Origin: Bog-756 sp963718405
Lineage (GTDB): Bacteria > Actinomycetota > Acidimicrobiia > Acidimicrobiales > RAAP-2
Assembly: GCA_963718405.1 (NCBI GenBank)
Contig: CAVQYZ010000001.1
Span: 310,001-374,000 of the forward strand
Reading direction: 5' to 3'
Length of the DNA stretch: 64,000 bases
Part shown: positions 36,083 to 46,737 of the stretch, one piece after another
Position numbering within the stretch: position 1 is the first letter of the stretch
How the letters are laid out: every line of letters begins with the position of its first letter
Notes under the pieces: model-generated
Databases searched by the model: none
Told to the model about the DNA's origin: nothing
What the model saw: only the letters and a program-made list of their open reading frames with translations
Translations under genes and position numbers: made by a program

Positions 36083-37288
36083 CGCTCCGGCTCGTTCCTC
36101 GCCCGTACCTGCGAGCAGCCACTAGCGGGGCCACAGGGCGGCCCGATGGCCTCGAGGCTCGGAGGCGGGCCTCCTGCGGCCAGATAGGGCCCCGCCGGGG
36201 TGAAGCCGATAGGGGTCATGACCACCGGCCGCGGAGGGATCTGGGGCAGCGGGGTGGACGAGTGGCTCGGGGAGTAGAACAGCCAGATCCCGTCGGGGTC
36301 CGCGAACACCGAGGCCTCGCCAGGGCCTGCTCCCTGGGCGTTGGAGGCCAGGAACGGGAGTGCGGAGGCATCGGCACACGGCCCCGCGGGCCCGGCGCAC
36401 CGGGCCACCCCCACGGCGTAGGCGTCCTGGTTGAACCAGTTTCCCGAGTAGAACAGCCAGTACCTTCCCCCGACCTCCACCATGTCAGGGGCCTCGACGA
36501 TGGTGCCCTGCCACGGCTCGTCGGGACCCATCAGGGCATGGGGCGTGCCGGTGAGCGCCAGGCCGTCGGTGGAGAGCGGTTGCGACCACATGGTGGTGGG
36601 GGTGGTGGCGCCCCCGATGTTCTGATCCGACTTCCACAGCATCCAGGTGCCTTGGGCGGTGGCGAACACCCGGGGATCGATGGAGCCACCCAGCTGGGAC
36701 TGACAGATGAACGGCCGGGCCTCGGCGCGGAACGGGCCGTCCGGCGCCGCCCCGATGGCGTCTCCGATGCACTCCATGGCCGGCGTGGATCCCTTGAGCA
36801 GGGCGGTGAAGTACAGCACGTAGGTCGACCCGAACCGGTGGAGGTCGGGGGCCCAGGTGAAGCCGGGGGTGGCCCACCCCGGGAGCACCGGCAAGGCGTC
36901 GGTGACCGGGCCCCACGACGAGAACCGGGTGGTGGAGGCGACCGGTACGTTGACCGGCGCCGACCCGCGGTATGCCGCTGGTGAACAGGAAGTACCGGCC
37001 GGCGATCCGGTAGAGCACCGGATCCGACTGGTCCTGGCCGGAGGCCACGACGTGCCGGGGGCGGCCGGATGCGGATCGGGGGGTGGACGATCGGGCGCCG
37101 GAATGGCCGCCAGGAGGGTCCGCACGTGGGAGCGGTGCAGCGCCGCCGGCGCCCGTCCCACCGTGGCCCGCACCAGGCGCCGCCACCATCAACGTCACCA
37201 CGGCGGCCAGTCCCACGACGATCTGGCGACGGCTTCGAGGACCATGAAGGTCTCCGGGGGCGGTGTCATCGTTCGGGACGGTGCTCAC
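36031..37288 (-). CDS. GH43-like five-bladed propeller protein, exported (frame break)
   Basis: Starts probably at GTG 37288 (STVPNDDTAPGDLHGPRSRR, then a hydrophobic IVVGLAAVVTLMVAAPGAG as signal/anchor). After a low-complexity linker, QSDPVLYRIAGRYFLFTSG shows the first blade with the catalytic-base Asp. The frame changes near 36970 and continues WGPVTDALPVLPGW, TWAPDLHRFGSTYVLYFTA, GSIDPRVFATAQGTWMLWKS, GTIVEAPDMVEVGGRYWLFY (probable acid Glu), as in GH43 arabinosidases/xylosidases. The last 15 or so codons overlap the gatB end, so a further late frame error is possible. Likely secreted glycan hydrolase. Confidence 0.72.
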
Positions 37289-37836
37289 GTGGCGGATGAC
37301 CTCTGGGCGGGGAGTACCGGTTGGCGGCCCCGGCCCCCCGGTTGACGGCCCGATCAGGCTACCGCCCGACGTCGGCCTTTGGGGACGAACGGTGGACATC
37401 TAGGGGCGGGCTGGGGACAGTCGTAGAAATCCGGCGGAAAAGGTAGGGATTTCGCGTGGGGCTCTTGACCCCGGATCGAGGCGCCGTTCACAGTGTCAAT
37501 TGTTCGGGAAGCCGAAGCTCCACCGGGAACCGGAGGAGACCGAAGGACCGGGTCGCAAGGCTCGGACCGGCGGTCGAGATCCAGGTGACGTTGGGACCGT
37601 AGGTGACCGAAATGGTGGTCCGGTGACGGGCCGAGGTGCTCTCCGGAGCGCCGAGGTTCGGTGCCCGCCGCTTGGTCGTCCGACACGGCCCGGCGCGGGA
37701 GAGACCGAGTCCACCTAGTGCGTGGCCCCGAGGAGCTTGGACGGTTTCGGCCGTTCGGTTACTCGGGGCTGCGTCGCGTCCGGGCCCCGGACGGGACACG
37801 GCCGGCGATCCGGACACCGCCGCGGTGCGTCGGGGC
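37289..37836. other. Intergenic stretch without a supported gene
   Basis: About 550 bases between two leftward genes. Several medium open frames cross it on both strands, but none has a convincing start, codon bias or similarity. The minus-strand frame ending at 37488 (TTISVTYGPNVTWISTAGPS) looks protein-like for about 40 residues and could be the remnant of a small gene. No terminator or tRNA seen. Confidence 0.4.
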
Positions 37837-38753
37837 TCAGTGCAGGTGGCCGTGGCCGTGCGTGGAGATCGAGGCGCTCTCCATCCGGCAGGGATCCTCG
37901 TCGTCGTTGCACCGTTCGCACTCGAGCTCCAGGGTGCTGTGGGCGATGTCGAAGGGGCCGGCGATGGTGGCTTTGACCCGATCCCCGACCAGCTGGGCTT
38001 CTTCCAGCGTGGGATGTCCGGTCAGGACCATGTGGGCCGAGAGCACCCGCATCTCGCTGGACAGGCTCCACACGTGGAGGTCGTGCACCTCGCCGACCCC
38101 GGGCACCGCGGCCATGGCCGCGGTGAGCTCGGCCAGGTCCAGGTCCGACGGGGTCGACTCGAGGAGCACGGCGATGCTGGAGGCGAACACCCGGACGGCT
38201 TGGACCACGATCACCGCCGCCACCACCAGGGCCGAAACCGGGTCGAGCCAGGTGGCCGAGGGCACGAACACCAGGACCACGGCCGCCGCCACCACGGCCA
38301 ACGAGGCCAGGGCGTCTCCAGCCATGTGCACCATGGCGGCACGCATGTTGAGGTCGTTGGAGCCGTCGCGGAGCACCAGGGCCGCCAGCCCGTTGACCAC
38401 CAGCCCGAAGGACGCCACCACGATCACCAGGCCGGCCCGCACGTGTTCGGGGTGGCCGAAGCGGTGGACGCTGTCGATCACGATCAGGACGGTGACCACG
38501 GCGATGAGCGCGGCGTTGGCCAGGGCCGCCAGGATGGTGGCCCGGTGGTTGCCGAACGAACGGGCCGCGCTGGGGGGTCGCAGGGCCAGCCGCACCGCCA
38601 CCAGCGAGAGGGCCAGCGCCCCCAGTCGGAGAGGTTGTGGCCGGCGTCGGCCAGCAGGCCACTCGAGTGGGCCACCAGCCCGAACCCGACCTCCACCACC
38701 ACCAGGGCCGCGGTGAGGACCAGGCTGACGGCGAGTCTGCGGCTTCGGTCCAT
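37837..38753 (-). CDS. Cation diffusion facilitator (ZitB/CzcD-like metal exporter), one frame break
   Basis: About 305 residues from ATG 38753 (MDRSRRLAVSLVLTAALVVVEVG). The frame changes near 38620, within DWGALALSLVAVRLAL. HSSGLLADAGHNLSDW holds the first HxxxD metal site, MRAAMVHMAGDALASLAVVA the second. Six membrane helices, then a cytoplasmic ferredoxin-like domain (VPGVGEVHDLHVWSL, STLELECERC). The tail is Cys/His-rich (CERCNDDEDPC, HGHGHLH) and may sense or bind metal. Probably exports zinc or a similar divalent cation. Confidence 0.87.
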
Positions 38754-38817
38754 GCGATCTCCTCGGTCGCCACTCTACCAAGCAGGGTTTCAGCCGCCTG
38801 TGGAGGCGGCCGGGCCC

Positions 38818-39712
38818 TCAGTCGGTGCGGGTGGGCCCGGTGGCGGTGATCCCGGCCCGGTCCAGCCGGCGGAGCAGCTCGTACTCGGGCTCCAAGCCTG
38901 GTCCGGAGCCGCTCCTTCTGGTTGTCGGTGAGTACGGACCTGGACCCGGTGACCCGCTCCCGGCGTGGCGTGAGGGGCAGCTCGAGCCGGTGGGCCAGCC
39001 CGGCCAGGCCCCCGGCGAAGTCCCCGGCCGCCAGGACACACGAGCACTCGGCCAGGCGGTCGACCGCCTCGGACACGTCCAGGCCGGTCGAGAAGGTGGC
39101 CAGTTGGTTCAGCAGGTCCTTGGGGGGCACCCGGACCAAAAAGGCGTCGAAGCCGTCCTGGGCCAGGCGGCGCTCCCGGTCGGCCACCCGGCCGGGCACG
39201 TCAGGATGGTCCCCGGCCACCAGGTAGTCGAAGTAGGAGTGCACCCGCTCGACCGGGTCCCGCAGGATGGTCACGGTGAAGGTCTTCGGAGGGAGGGGCT
39301 GGTCGGCCACCGCCCGATGTGACCGGCCGAAGAAGTAGGCCCCCTCGGCCAGGAGCCTGCGGTTGTTGGAGACGAAGCTGTAGCGCCCGCTGGTGGTCCG
39401 GGGCAGCCGGGAGCCGGTGATCCGTCGCCAGACATCCATGGGGTCCTCACCGCCCAGGGCCAGGAAGCTGAGGTACAGGCTGGTTCCCGCGGTCTTGCGG
39501 ATGTGGTGGCAGTAGATCCGCCGGTTGCCGTCGGGGAGTTCGAAGGTGCGGGCCAGCCGGCGGTAGGACCGGTCGGAGCGCATCATCCACTCCTCCTGGG
39601 CGTCACGCACCCCCCGGCGGAAGCGCAGTTCCGCCCGTTCCCAGGCGTTGCGCCGTGGTGGGGCCGGGGCCACCTCGGCTGCTCCAGGCCCGGTGCTCCA
39701 CGCCGCCATCAT
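38818..39712 (-). CDS. Sulfotransferase (Sulfotransfer_2-like), frame break near the C-terminus
   Basis: About 298 residues from ATG 39712. After an N-terminal arm, IYCHHIRKTAGTSLYLSFLA carries the PAPS 5'-phosphosulfate loop (RKTAGTS), and TVTILRDPVERVHSYFDYLV the 3'-phosphate motif (RDPVERvhSYf). The frame changes near 38898 and then reads EPEYELLRRLDRAGITATGP to 38818. This group includes glycan and carbohydrate sulfotransferases. It lies before the polysaccharide region, so a glycan acceptor is plausible but unproved. Confidence 0.8.
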
Positions 39713-39889
39713 ACCGTGGCCCGGCCGAAAACTAGGCCTCTGACCTCGTTCTTTGTGGCGGGCTGGGCGTCGGCTGACCACCGGACGAGTGGCGCGGTCG
39801 GGTCTATTGAGCAGGCTCGGGTGCTGTGGGATCATCTGTGGGTGGGGGTCGGTCGCAGTGGGGCAGAGGGGACCGAGCGGGACGGTCGG

Positions 39890-41803
39890 GTGGACAGGTC
39901 CGGCTACCGCCTCGATCCGATCGGGACGGTCGTGCCTGCGAACCGCTCGCCGACACCGTCAAGTTGGTGGTCTGGGACCTGGACGACACCCTGTGGGCGG
40001 GAACACTCAGCGAGGGGCCGGTCACCATCGACCCGTCGGTCACCGAGCTCATCCGCGGCCCTCAATGCGGCGGGGGATCGTGAACTCGATCTGTTCGAAG
40101 AACACCGAGGCCGCGGCCCGGCGCCGGCTCGAGGAGGCCGGCCTGTGGTCCGAGTTCGTGTTCCCGAGCGTCGACTGGTCGTCCAAGGGTTCCCGGGTGG
40201 CCGGATCGTGGAGGACGCCCAGCTGCGTCCGGAGAACGTCCTGTTCCTCGATGACCTGGCGATCAACCGGGCCGAGGTGGGCCACTTCGTTCCCGGCATC
40301 CAGACCGCCGGACCGGAGATCCTCGACCGTCTCTTGGACCTGCCCCAGCTGACCGGCAAGGACGACCGCTCAGCGGTCCAGGTTGCAGCAGTACCGGCTG
40401 CTGGAGCAGAAGTTGGCGGACCGCCGGACGGGAGCGGAGTCCAACGAGGACTTCCTCCGGTCTTGCGACATCCGGGTGGGCGTGCACCCCGACACCGAGC
40501 CCAGGCCGACCGACTGTTCGAGCTGTCGGAGCGGACCAACCAGCTGAACTTCACCAAACGGCGACAGGGTCGGGAGGCCTTCGATGCCATGATCGCCGAC
40601 CCGGGGTACGACACCGGCTACGTGCGGGTGACCGACCGCTACGGCGACTACGGCATCTGCGGCTTCTACTCGGTCTCCCGCTCCGACGGTGCGCTGGTCG
40701 ACTTCCTGTTCTCGTGCCGGGTGCTCAACATGGGCGTGGAGCAGTGGCTCTACCGTCGCCTGGGGAGCCCGCCACTCTCCGTGGTGGGCGAGGTGGTGTC
40801 CTCGCTCGACGGGGAGAGCGGGTGGATCACCGAGGACGGATCGGGGCCGTCGAGAGCGTCGTCAACGATGCCGGTGGTGACGCCGGGCATCGGCCAGGGT
40901 CAGACCGGATCCTGATGGTGGGTGGTTGCGACCTGACTACCACGGCCGAGTTTCTCGGCGGCACGATCACCACCGAGTTCTCCCATGTGGGCCCGACCGG
41001 TGCCTTCATCCATGTCGGCCACACCGAACTGCTCCGACAGTCCGCCGCCGGGCTCACGCGGCGCAGCGCGCCGTGGTGGACCGGATCCCGTTCCTCGAGG
41101 ACCGGGTGTTCCGGTCGCCGGCCGTGGTATCCCCCGAGTACGACGTCCTGGTGTACTCGGTCCTTACCGACTACACCCAGGGCCTCTACCGGCACCGCCG
41201 GTTGGGCCTGGTCGTGCCGTGGCACCAGTTCACGGTGGATGTCACCGATCCGGCCTTGCGGCCGGTGCTGGCCGCCCGGTTCGCCCGGGACGGGATGGAC
41301 GAGTCGTTCTTCGACTGGTTCGCCGACGAGTTCGAGTTCGCCGGCGGGATCACCGTCGAGCAGTTCGAGGAGAACATCCGATGGCTGGCCTCCTCGGTTC
41401 CGTCCGGCGCCCGAATCATCTTCTTGAACGGGGCGGAGGTGGAGTTGGACAACCCCCGGGAGCCCGACAGGCACCTTCGGCACCGAACCATGAACGAGGC
41501 GCTCGACCGCGTGGTGGCATCCCTACCCCGAGCCTCGGTGTGTGATGTGCGTGACCTTCGTACTCACCGAGGACGATGTCAACGAGAACATCCGGCACTA
41601 CCGGCGACGTGCCTATCTGCGGATGGCCGAAGAGATCCGGGGCGCCAGTGCCACGGATTTGGTTGTGGAGCCGGAATCTGGCCTGTCCCGCGCCTACCGC
41701 CAGCGCCCGGGGGTTCGTGGGCCGGCGGCGGATAGAGGTCAGGAGGGTGTGGAGGCGACTGCGGGGACTGCCCGTTACGCCACCGGCTCCCCGCCGCCGG
41801 TGA
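39890..41803 (+). pseudogene. FkbH-like HAD-IIIC protein with C-terminal domain, at least eight frame breaks
   Basis: Fragments in all three frames line up in the right order. KLVVWDLDDTLWAGTLSEGP is the HAD nucleophile motif of FkbH-type proteins, then IVNSICSKNTEAAARRRLEE, VLFLDDLAINRAEVGHFVPG, LFELSERTNQLNFTKRR, and YGDYGICGFYSVSR with VLNMGVEQWLYRRL. FkbH proteins load glyceryl groups from bisphosphoglycerate onto carriers. A second domain starts ILMVGGCDLTTTAEFLGG and continues to HYRRRAYLRMAEEIRG, possibly SGNH-like. Breaks near 39950, 40060, 40070, 40195, 40380, 40498, 40845, 41060 and 41550 are far denser than elsewhere, so true decay is likely. Start (GTG 39890) and end are approximate. 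Confidence 0.65.
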
Positions 41804-41992
41804 GTCCCTCCGGACCCGAGTGCCATCTACCTCTGCCCCAACAGACTCTGGCAGGTTCGCCGCTGAACGGGCCCCCTGGCCGGGGATTTTGACAGGTCGA
41901 TAGGCACCCAAGGGCAGCCCGGAAACGACGCTGTCCGTGTGGGAGGATTTTTGGGCGGCAGTCCCAACGATCCGAACTGAGGTCTGGCGGAG

Positions 41993-43508
41993 ATGCGAAG
42001 CACCGGCGGAGGTGAGACGTCCCCGAGGCTCGATGGTGATGCCTACGCGAGTCAGCCCGCCTCGAGTGTGGTGCGGCGAGTCGCCACTCCTGCGAATGTG
42101 CTGGCCTGTGTGCCGCCCATCCTCTACCTGGTCTACATCAATCACTTTTCCGTGAACGCCCTCTACGGTGATGACTGGAACATGGTTCCGATCATGGATG
42201 CGGCGCTCCACGGTCACTTGACGTTCAACCAACTGTGGGGCCAGTACAGCGACGCTCGCATCCCGGTGGCAAAGGCCATCTTTGTCCTGTTTGCGTTGAC
42301 CAATCGATTCGACACCCGTTCCGTAATCCTCTTGAGCGCCGCACTGTTGGTTGCGGCCTACGCCATGTTGGTGATGCTGTGCCGTCGTTACCTGGGCAGA
42401 CGACTGACTCCGATCCCCGTGCTCATCATCGGGCTGGTGTGGTTCAGTCTGGCCAGCGTGCAGACGGCACTCTGGGCCTTCCTGCTCACGTGGTACCTCG
42501 TGGTGTTCTTCCTTCTTGTGGCGCTGACCGCGCTGGTAGTGCCCGAACGACGCCGCAATCTGTGGTTCGCTGTGGCTCTGCTGGCTGCCATCCTGGCGTC
42601 GTTCTCGTTCCTGCAGGGGCTCATCGTGTGGCCGGTGGCGGCCATCAGCATCGTGTGGTGCCAGCCCTGGTCGCGGCGGGTCGCCATAGAGCTCGGCACC
42701 TGGATAGGGGCGATGGTCGTGACGAGTGCCGTGTACTTTTCTGGATACAACGTGGCCATGGCCGGCTGCCTCTCGGGCAACGGATGTCGACGGGGAGTCG
42801 CCTTCTCTCATCCGCTAAGGGCACTCCGCTATGTGATCCTCATGATCGGCAACGTCATCCCGGGTGGATATCTCGGCTCCCCGGTGAAGGACCTGGCCCG
42901 GTTCGAAGTGATCGGTGCGGCCCTACTCATCGGGGCGGCCTTCATCATCGTCCAGTCGTGGCGTTACCGACGATCAGCTGAGCACCTTCCCATCCCGTTG
43001 TTCCTGATCGTGTTCGCCCTCCTCTTCGATGTGACGATCGCCATCGGTCGCACCGGAGCGGGTCCGAGAGATGCCATCGTCAGCAACCGCTATGTGATGC
43101 CGAATGTCATCCTGCTCACAGGCATCGTGATCTACGCATTGGCACGCATTCCTCCCCTCCGCCTGCCGCGCGCCTGATGACGGGAAGCGGGTGTACGCCA
43201 CGTGGTTGGCCCTGTTGGCACTGGCGACAGTCGTGGGAGTTCAAGTGGTGGTGGCCACCGGTTTCGGCTTGAACAACGCCCGGCTGAACCGCCAGGATCT
43301 GGTCAGCGGAGTTCACCTGGTCGCACACTTGGCCCTCGTCCCTCCGGGCGATCGACGCCATGAGCTTGAGCGGCATTCGATCTCCGGCTCCCAGGTCTGC
43401 CTGGCGTCGGAGGACCATATAGGTGAGTTCGGATCGGCCGCCTACAGTCGCCATCGATCCAGACCCCCCATCGTGCTTCCGTCGTGCACGATGAATCCGC
43501 CAACATGA
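41993..43508 (+). CDS. Polytopic membrane protein, GT-C-like (probable late frame break)
   Basis: Open from ATG 41993 to TGA at 43175-43177 (394 residues) with about ten hydrophobic segments. After the first helix the loop NHFSVNALYGDDWNMVPIMD has a GDDW that resembles the acidic motif of GT-C glycosyltransferases. Just past the stop another frame continues with a last helix (YATWLALLALATVVGVQVVV) and a short tail, so a frame error near 43174 probably cut it short; the exact end is unclear. Likely a lipid-linked sugar transferase or other envelope protein. No specific family recognised. Confidence 0.6.
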
Positions 43509-43546
43509 CAGGTCCTGAAGGAGGCAGGCGTTCTACCACCGGCCGT

Positions 43547-44882
43547 CTAGAGCGAGGCGTCCGCCGCCACGTGGTCGAGGTCGCGGCTGTTGGCGATGGC
43601 CACCGCGGCCAACTGAGATCGCACGCCAAGCTTTCGCAGGATGGAACGGATGTGGGATCGCACCGTAGCCAGCGACACCACCAGCTCGACGGCGATGTCC
43701 TGGGCCGATCGTCCCCGGGTGAGGAAGAAGAGGACCCGGCGTTCACTGGCGGTCAGTTGCATCAGTGCTTCGAACCGGGCCGGCATGCGTCGCGGCTCTT
43801 CCTTGGCGGCCCCGCGCTGGCCGGTGTCATCGAGCAGGGAGTGCAGCTCGGACGGAAGATCGTCGATGTCGGAGAGTGCGATCAGGGCTCCCTGTTCCAC
43901 GCAGGCAGCCAGGGCCGCGGCCCCCGCACCGGCGCTCACGGCCAGGACGTCGACCCCCAATGAGTGGTAGGCCCCGGCCAAGCGGGCCGGAACCGACCAG
44001 GTGCTCGATGACCACGTCGCTTGATCGGTGGCCGGTTCGCCGCCCACCACCAGCACCACCAGATCCACCGGGATGCCGTTGATATCGAGGATCAGATTGT
44101 CATCGGCGGTGAGCGGGATGGCCGCCGAGGTGAACCCCAGGCGATGCGCCATGGACGATGCCGCTACGGCCGAGAGACTGGCCGTGCCGTTGACCGGTGC
44201 GCCCGGGTCGATCATCAACACGGTTCCCCTGGTCCCAGGGTCCCCAGGTTCGGGGAAGTTGTCGTCGTGGCGGGTGCCGTACCCGGCTAGGCGACAGGTC
44301 GAGTATCGGACGACGGTGCGGTGGCGGAGCAGGGGCGCCGCCACGTAGCGGGTGAATGGCATCGATCCCTCGATCGACGAGATCAACGTTCGGACCCGTG
44401 CGTCGACCGGGAGGCCACCGGTGCCGAGCAGCCGGTCGACCGTGACCACCATCACCGAGGGGATCGTCGCCACCCGGCCCCGGCTGGGGGTGGTGGCCCT
44501 TCCGTTCGTGACCTCGGGACGCCGGCCGGTTCCGGCCCCACGGGCGCCGTGGCTGCCATCGGACCGCCGGTTGGCGGTGGCGCCCTGCCCGACGGCCCGG
44601 GCCAGTCGCTCTCCCAGGGTCCTCGGGCTTACCGCTTCGGCGTCGGTGCCGAAGGCCACGGCGATCCGTGAGAGGCCATAAGGGCAGATCCGGTCATCCG
44701 AGCGGACGGTCTGCTGAATGCTCCGCAGGGCGATGTCGTGGGCGGCGCCGGCGCCCGCTTCAGGCCGGCCCCCGGCCCCCAATTGGTGCCCTCGGCCTCA
44801 GATCGACCCGAGCCACCGTCAGCGGCAACTCTTCCCCGAGGTCACTCGACCATTCCGTGGTCATTCGTACATCAGTTGTCAT
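43547..44882 (-). CDS. LuxR-family regulator with C-terminal HTH (frame break near the N-terminus)
   Basis: About 445 residues. Start probably ATG 44882 (MTTDVRMTTEWSSDLGEELP); the frame changes in G-runs near 44785 and is then open. The C-terminal 65 residues are a clear LuxR/GerE helix-turn-helix (LTASERRVLFFLTRGRSAQD, VSLATVRSHIRSILRKLGVR). The N-terminal 90 residues (DIALRSIQQTVRSDDRICPY, LSRIAVAFG, LGERLARAVGQ) recall a degenerate GGDEF domain without its signature. The middle (SVDVLAVSAGAGAAALAACV) may be a receiver-like fold with no phospho-site visible. Located at the edge of the polysaccharide genes, which it may control. Confidence 0.75.
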
Positions 44883-45056
44883 GGCACCCCCACGCACCCC
44901 GACCGCAACCGCCCAACGACACCAGATCGTGCCCCCGCGGTGCCCTGCCCAGCACTCACCACCCTAGCCCTACCGGTGCCGAACGCACCAGTTGCTCTCA
45001 TCATCTTTGAGGAGAAAGGTCGACAATCCGGGCGTTCCCGCCCTACCCCATAGGAG

Positions 45057-45683
45057 TCACCAGAGTTCAGCCGGCGGACCGGTGGCGGCGGACGGGCCCG
45101 AGCCGGAGGGCCGAGCCAGATGAACCGCCCCGTCGGCCAGGAGCACCAGCGCCACACCCAGCACCGCACCGGCCAGGGCGTCGGAGGGGTAGTGCCACCG
45201 GAGACCGATCACGGCCACGGTGATGAGGCCGACGGCGATGGATCCGGCCACGATGACCACCGGCCGGATCCAACGAGGCGCCGCTACCGAGAGGGCGGTG
45301 GCCACCGCGGCAACGTCGGCCACGTTCCCCGAGGGATAGCTGAGGACCCCCTCGTAGTGACGGCCGACTGCCGGCTTGAGCACGTACTCGACCAGGACCG
45401 CCGTCGCCAGCGGCCCCGCTACGCAGGCGGCCGCCCGCCACCGGTCGTAGGTGGCGGCCACCACGGCCGCCACTACCGTGCCGATCACCAGCGAGACCGG
45501 GCTACCGAGATCGGCGATCCGAAGCAAGGCCGTCGAGCCGGGCGATTTGACGATGGCGGCGAAACCCCGCCGATCCAGCTGGTTCATCCCGGGGTACAGG
45601 TGGATGATGGCCGCGCCGACGATCGATACCCCAACCAGGGCCACGCCGACCGCGGTCTCCCGCCGTGCCGCCGTGGCGGTCAT
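45057..45683 (-). CDS. PAP2-superfamily membrane phosphatase
   Basis: 208 residues from ATG 45683; a longer start at 45740 would overlap the upstream gene. About six helices. The PAP2 motifs are present in altered form: KPAVGRHYEG (C1, KxxxxxxR region), YPSGNVADVAAVATAL (C2, PSGH with Asn instead of His), and GLRWHYPSDALAGAVLG (C3, with HYPSD). PAP2 enzymes remove phosphate from lipid phosphates such as undecaprenyl pyrophosphate, which would recycle the carrier of the polysaccharide. The Asn replacement in C2 may lower activity. Confidence 0.82.
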   Translation of the reverse strand: MTATAARRETAVGVALVGVSIVGAAIIHLYPGMNQLDRRGFAAIVKSPGSTALLRIADLGSPVSLVIGTVVAAVVAATYDRWRAAACVAGPLATAVLVEYVLKPAVGRHYEGVLSYPSGNVADVAAVATALSVAAPRWIRPVVIVAGSIAVGLITVAVIGLRWHYPSDALAGAVLGVALVLLADGAVHLARPSGSGPSAATGPPAELW

Positions 45684-45718
45684 CGCCGCGACCTCACGGG
45701 CCGGGGCCGGGTTCGCCG

Positions 45719-46654
45719 TCAGTGGAACGTCTGGAACCACTCCACGGTGGCCCGCAATCCGTCTTCCAGGGGGACGGGTGTGAGATCGGGGAACAGGGTG
45801 GAGATCCGGGCCCGGTCGGCCTGGGAGTCACGGACGTCGCCGGGGCGCCAATCGGCGTGGGCCCGCTCCAACGGATGCCCCAGGATCTTCTCGAGGAGGT
45901 CGATCACCTCGAGGAGGGAGACCCTGGTGCCGAAGGCCAGGTTGACCGGACCCGGGTCGGTCACCGTTCTGACGACGGCGTCGGCCAGGACCCGGCAGAC
46001 GGTGTCGACGTAGGTGAAGTCCCGGGTCTGGGTCCCGTCGCCGTGCACCGGGAGGGGCTGGCCACGGAGGGCGCAGTCGATGAACGCCGGCACCACGGCG
46101 GCATAGGCGTGTCCGGCGTCCTGCAGCGGGCCGAAGACGTTGAAGAATCGGAAGGCCAGCACCGGAAGTCCGAAGGAGTGGCCGTAGGCCAGGGTGGCCG
46201 ACTCGGCGGCCAGTTTGGAGGCAGCGTAGGGACTCGCCGGCATGGTGGCCATGTCCTCGCGTTTGGGCAGGGCCGGATTGGCCCCGTACACCGAGGACGA
46301 CGAGGCCAGCACCACCTGGGGCCGGCCGTGGCGCCGGGCGGCCTCCAACACCTCCATGGTCCCGGTGGCGTTGGTGGTGTGGCTGGCCATGGGGTCAGCC
46401 AGTGAGCGGGGGACCGACGGCCGGGCGGCCAGGTGCACCACGGCGTGGGCATCGGGGAGAACCTTGTCCAACAGAGTGGGGTCGAGGATCGTTCCTTCGA
46501 CCAGCTCGACGTGGCTGAGGGTCGCCAGATTCTCCGCGTGCCCGGTGGACAGATCGTCCAGAGCCACCACTTCATCCACAGTGGGAACCGAACCCAGCCA
46601 TCGGCAGAGGTTGGCCCCGATGAAGCCGGCCCCACCGGTCACCACGACCTTCAT
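45719..46654 (-). CDS. NAD-dependent UDP-sugar 4-epimerase (extended SDR, WbpP/TviC-like)
   Basis: 311 residues from ATG 46654. VVTGGAGFIGANLCRWL is the NAD motif, VVHLAARPSVPRSLADP and LASSSSVYGANPALPKRED give the active Ser, and PYAASKLAAES the Tyr and Lys. RFFNVFGPLQD and GDGTQTRDFTYVDTV complete the family pattern. The Ser-rich SSSSVYG and neighbour relation to a UDP-HexNAc 6-dehydrogenase suggest interconversion of UDP-GlcNAc(A) and UDP-GalNAc(A); this is inference. Cytoplasmic sugar-nucleotide supply for the polysaccharide. Confidence 0.85.
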   Translation of the reverse strand: MKVVVTGGAGFIGANLCRWLGSVPTVDEVVALDDLSTGHAENLATLSHVELVEGTILDPTLLDKVLPDAHAVVHLAARPSVPRSLADPMASHTTNATGTMEVLEAARRHGRPQVVLASSSSVYGANPALPKREDMATMPASPYAASKLAAESATLAYGHSFGLPVLAFRFFNVFGPLQDAGHAYAAVVPAFIDCALRGQPLPVHGDGTQTRDFTYVDTVCRVLADAVVRTVTDPGPVNLAFGTRVSLLEVIDLLEKILGHPLERAHADWRPGDVRDSQADRARISTLFPDLTPVPLEDGLRATVEWFQTFH

Positions 46655-46737
46655 GCTGAGCCGGCCGCCATCGGAGCAGGCCCGGATCTGGCATCTGACC
46701 GGCGCCGCGCCCTTGCTGTCCGATGCACCAGCGCAGA

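Noticed and set aside
37354..37817. Two overlapping minus-strand frames of 109-110 codons
   Set aside because: Arg/Pro/Ser-rich, no similarity, poor codon bias; only a short part looks protein-like.
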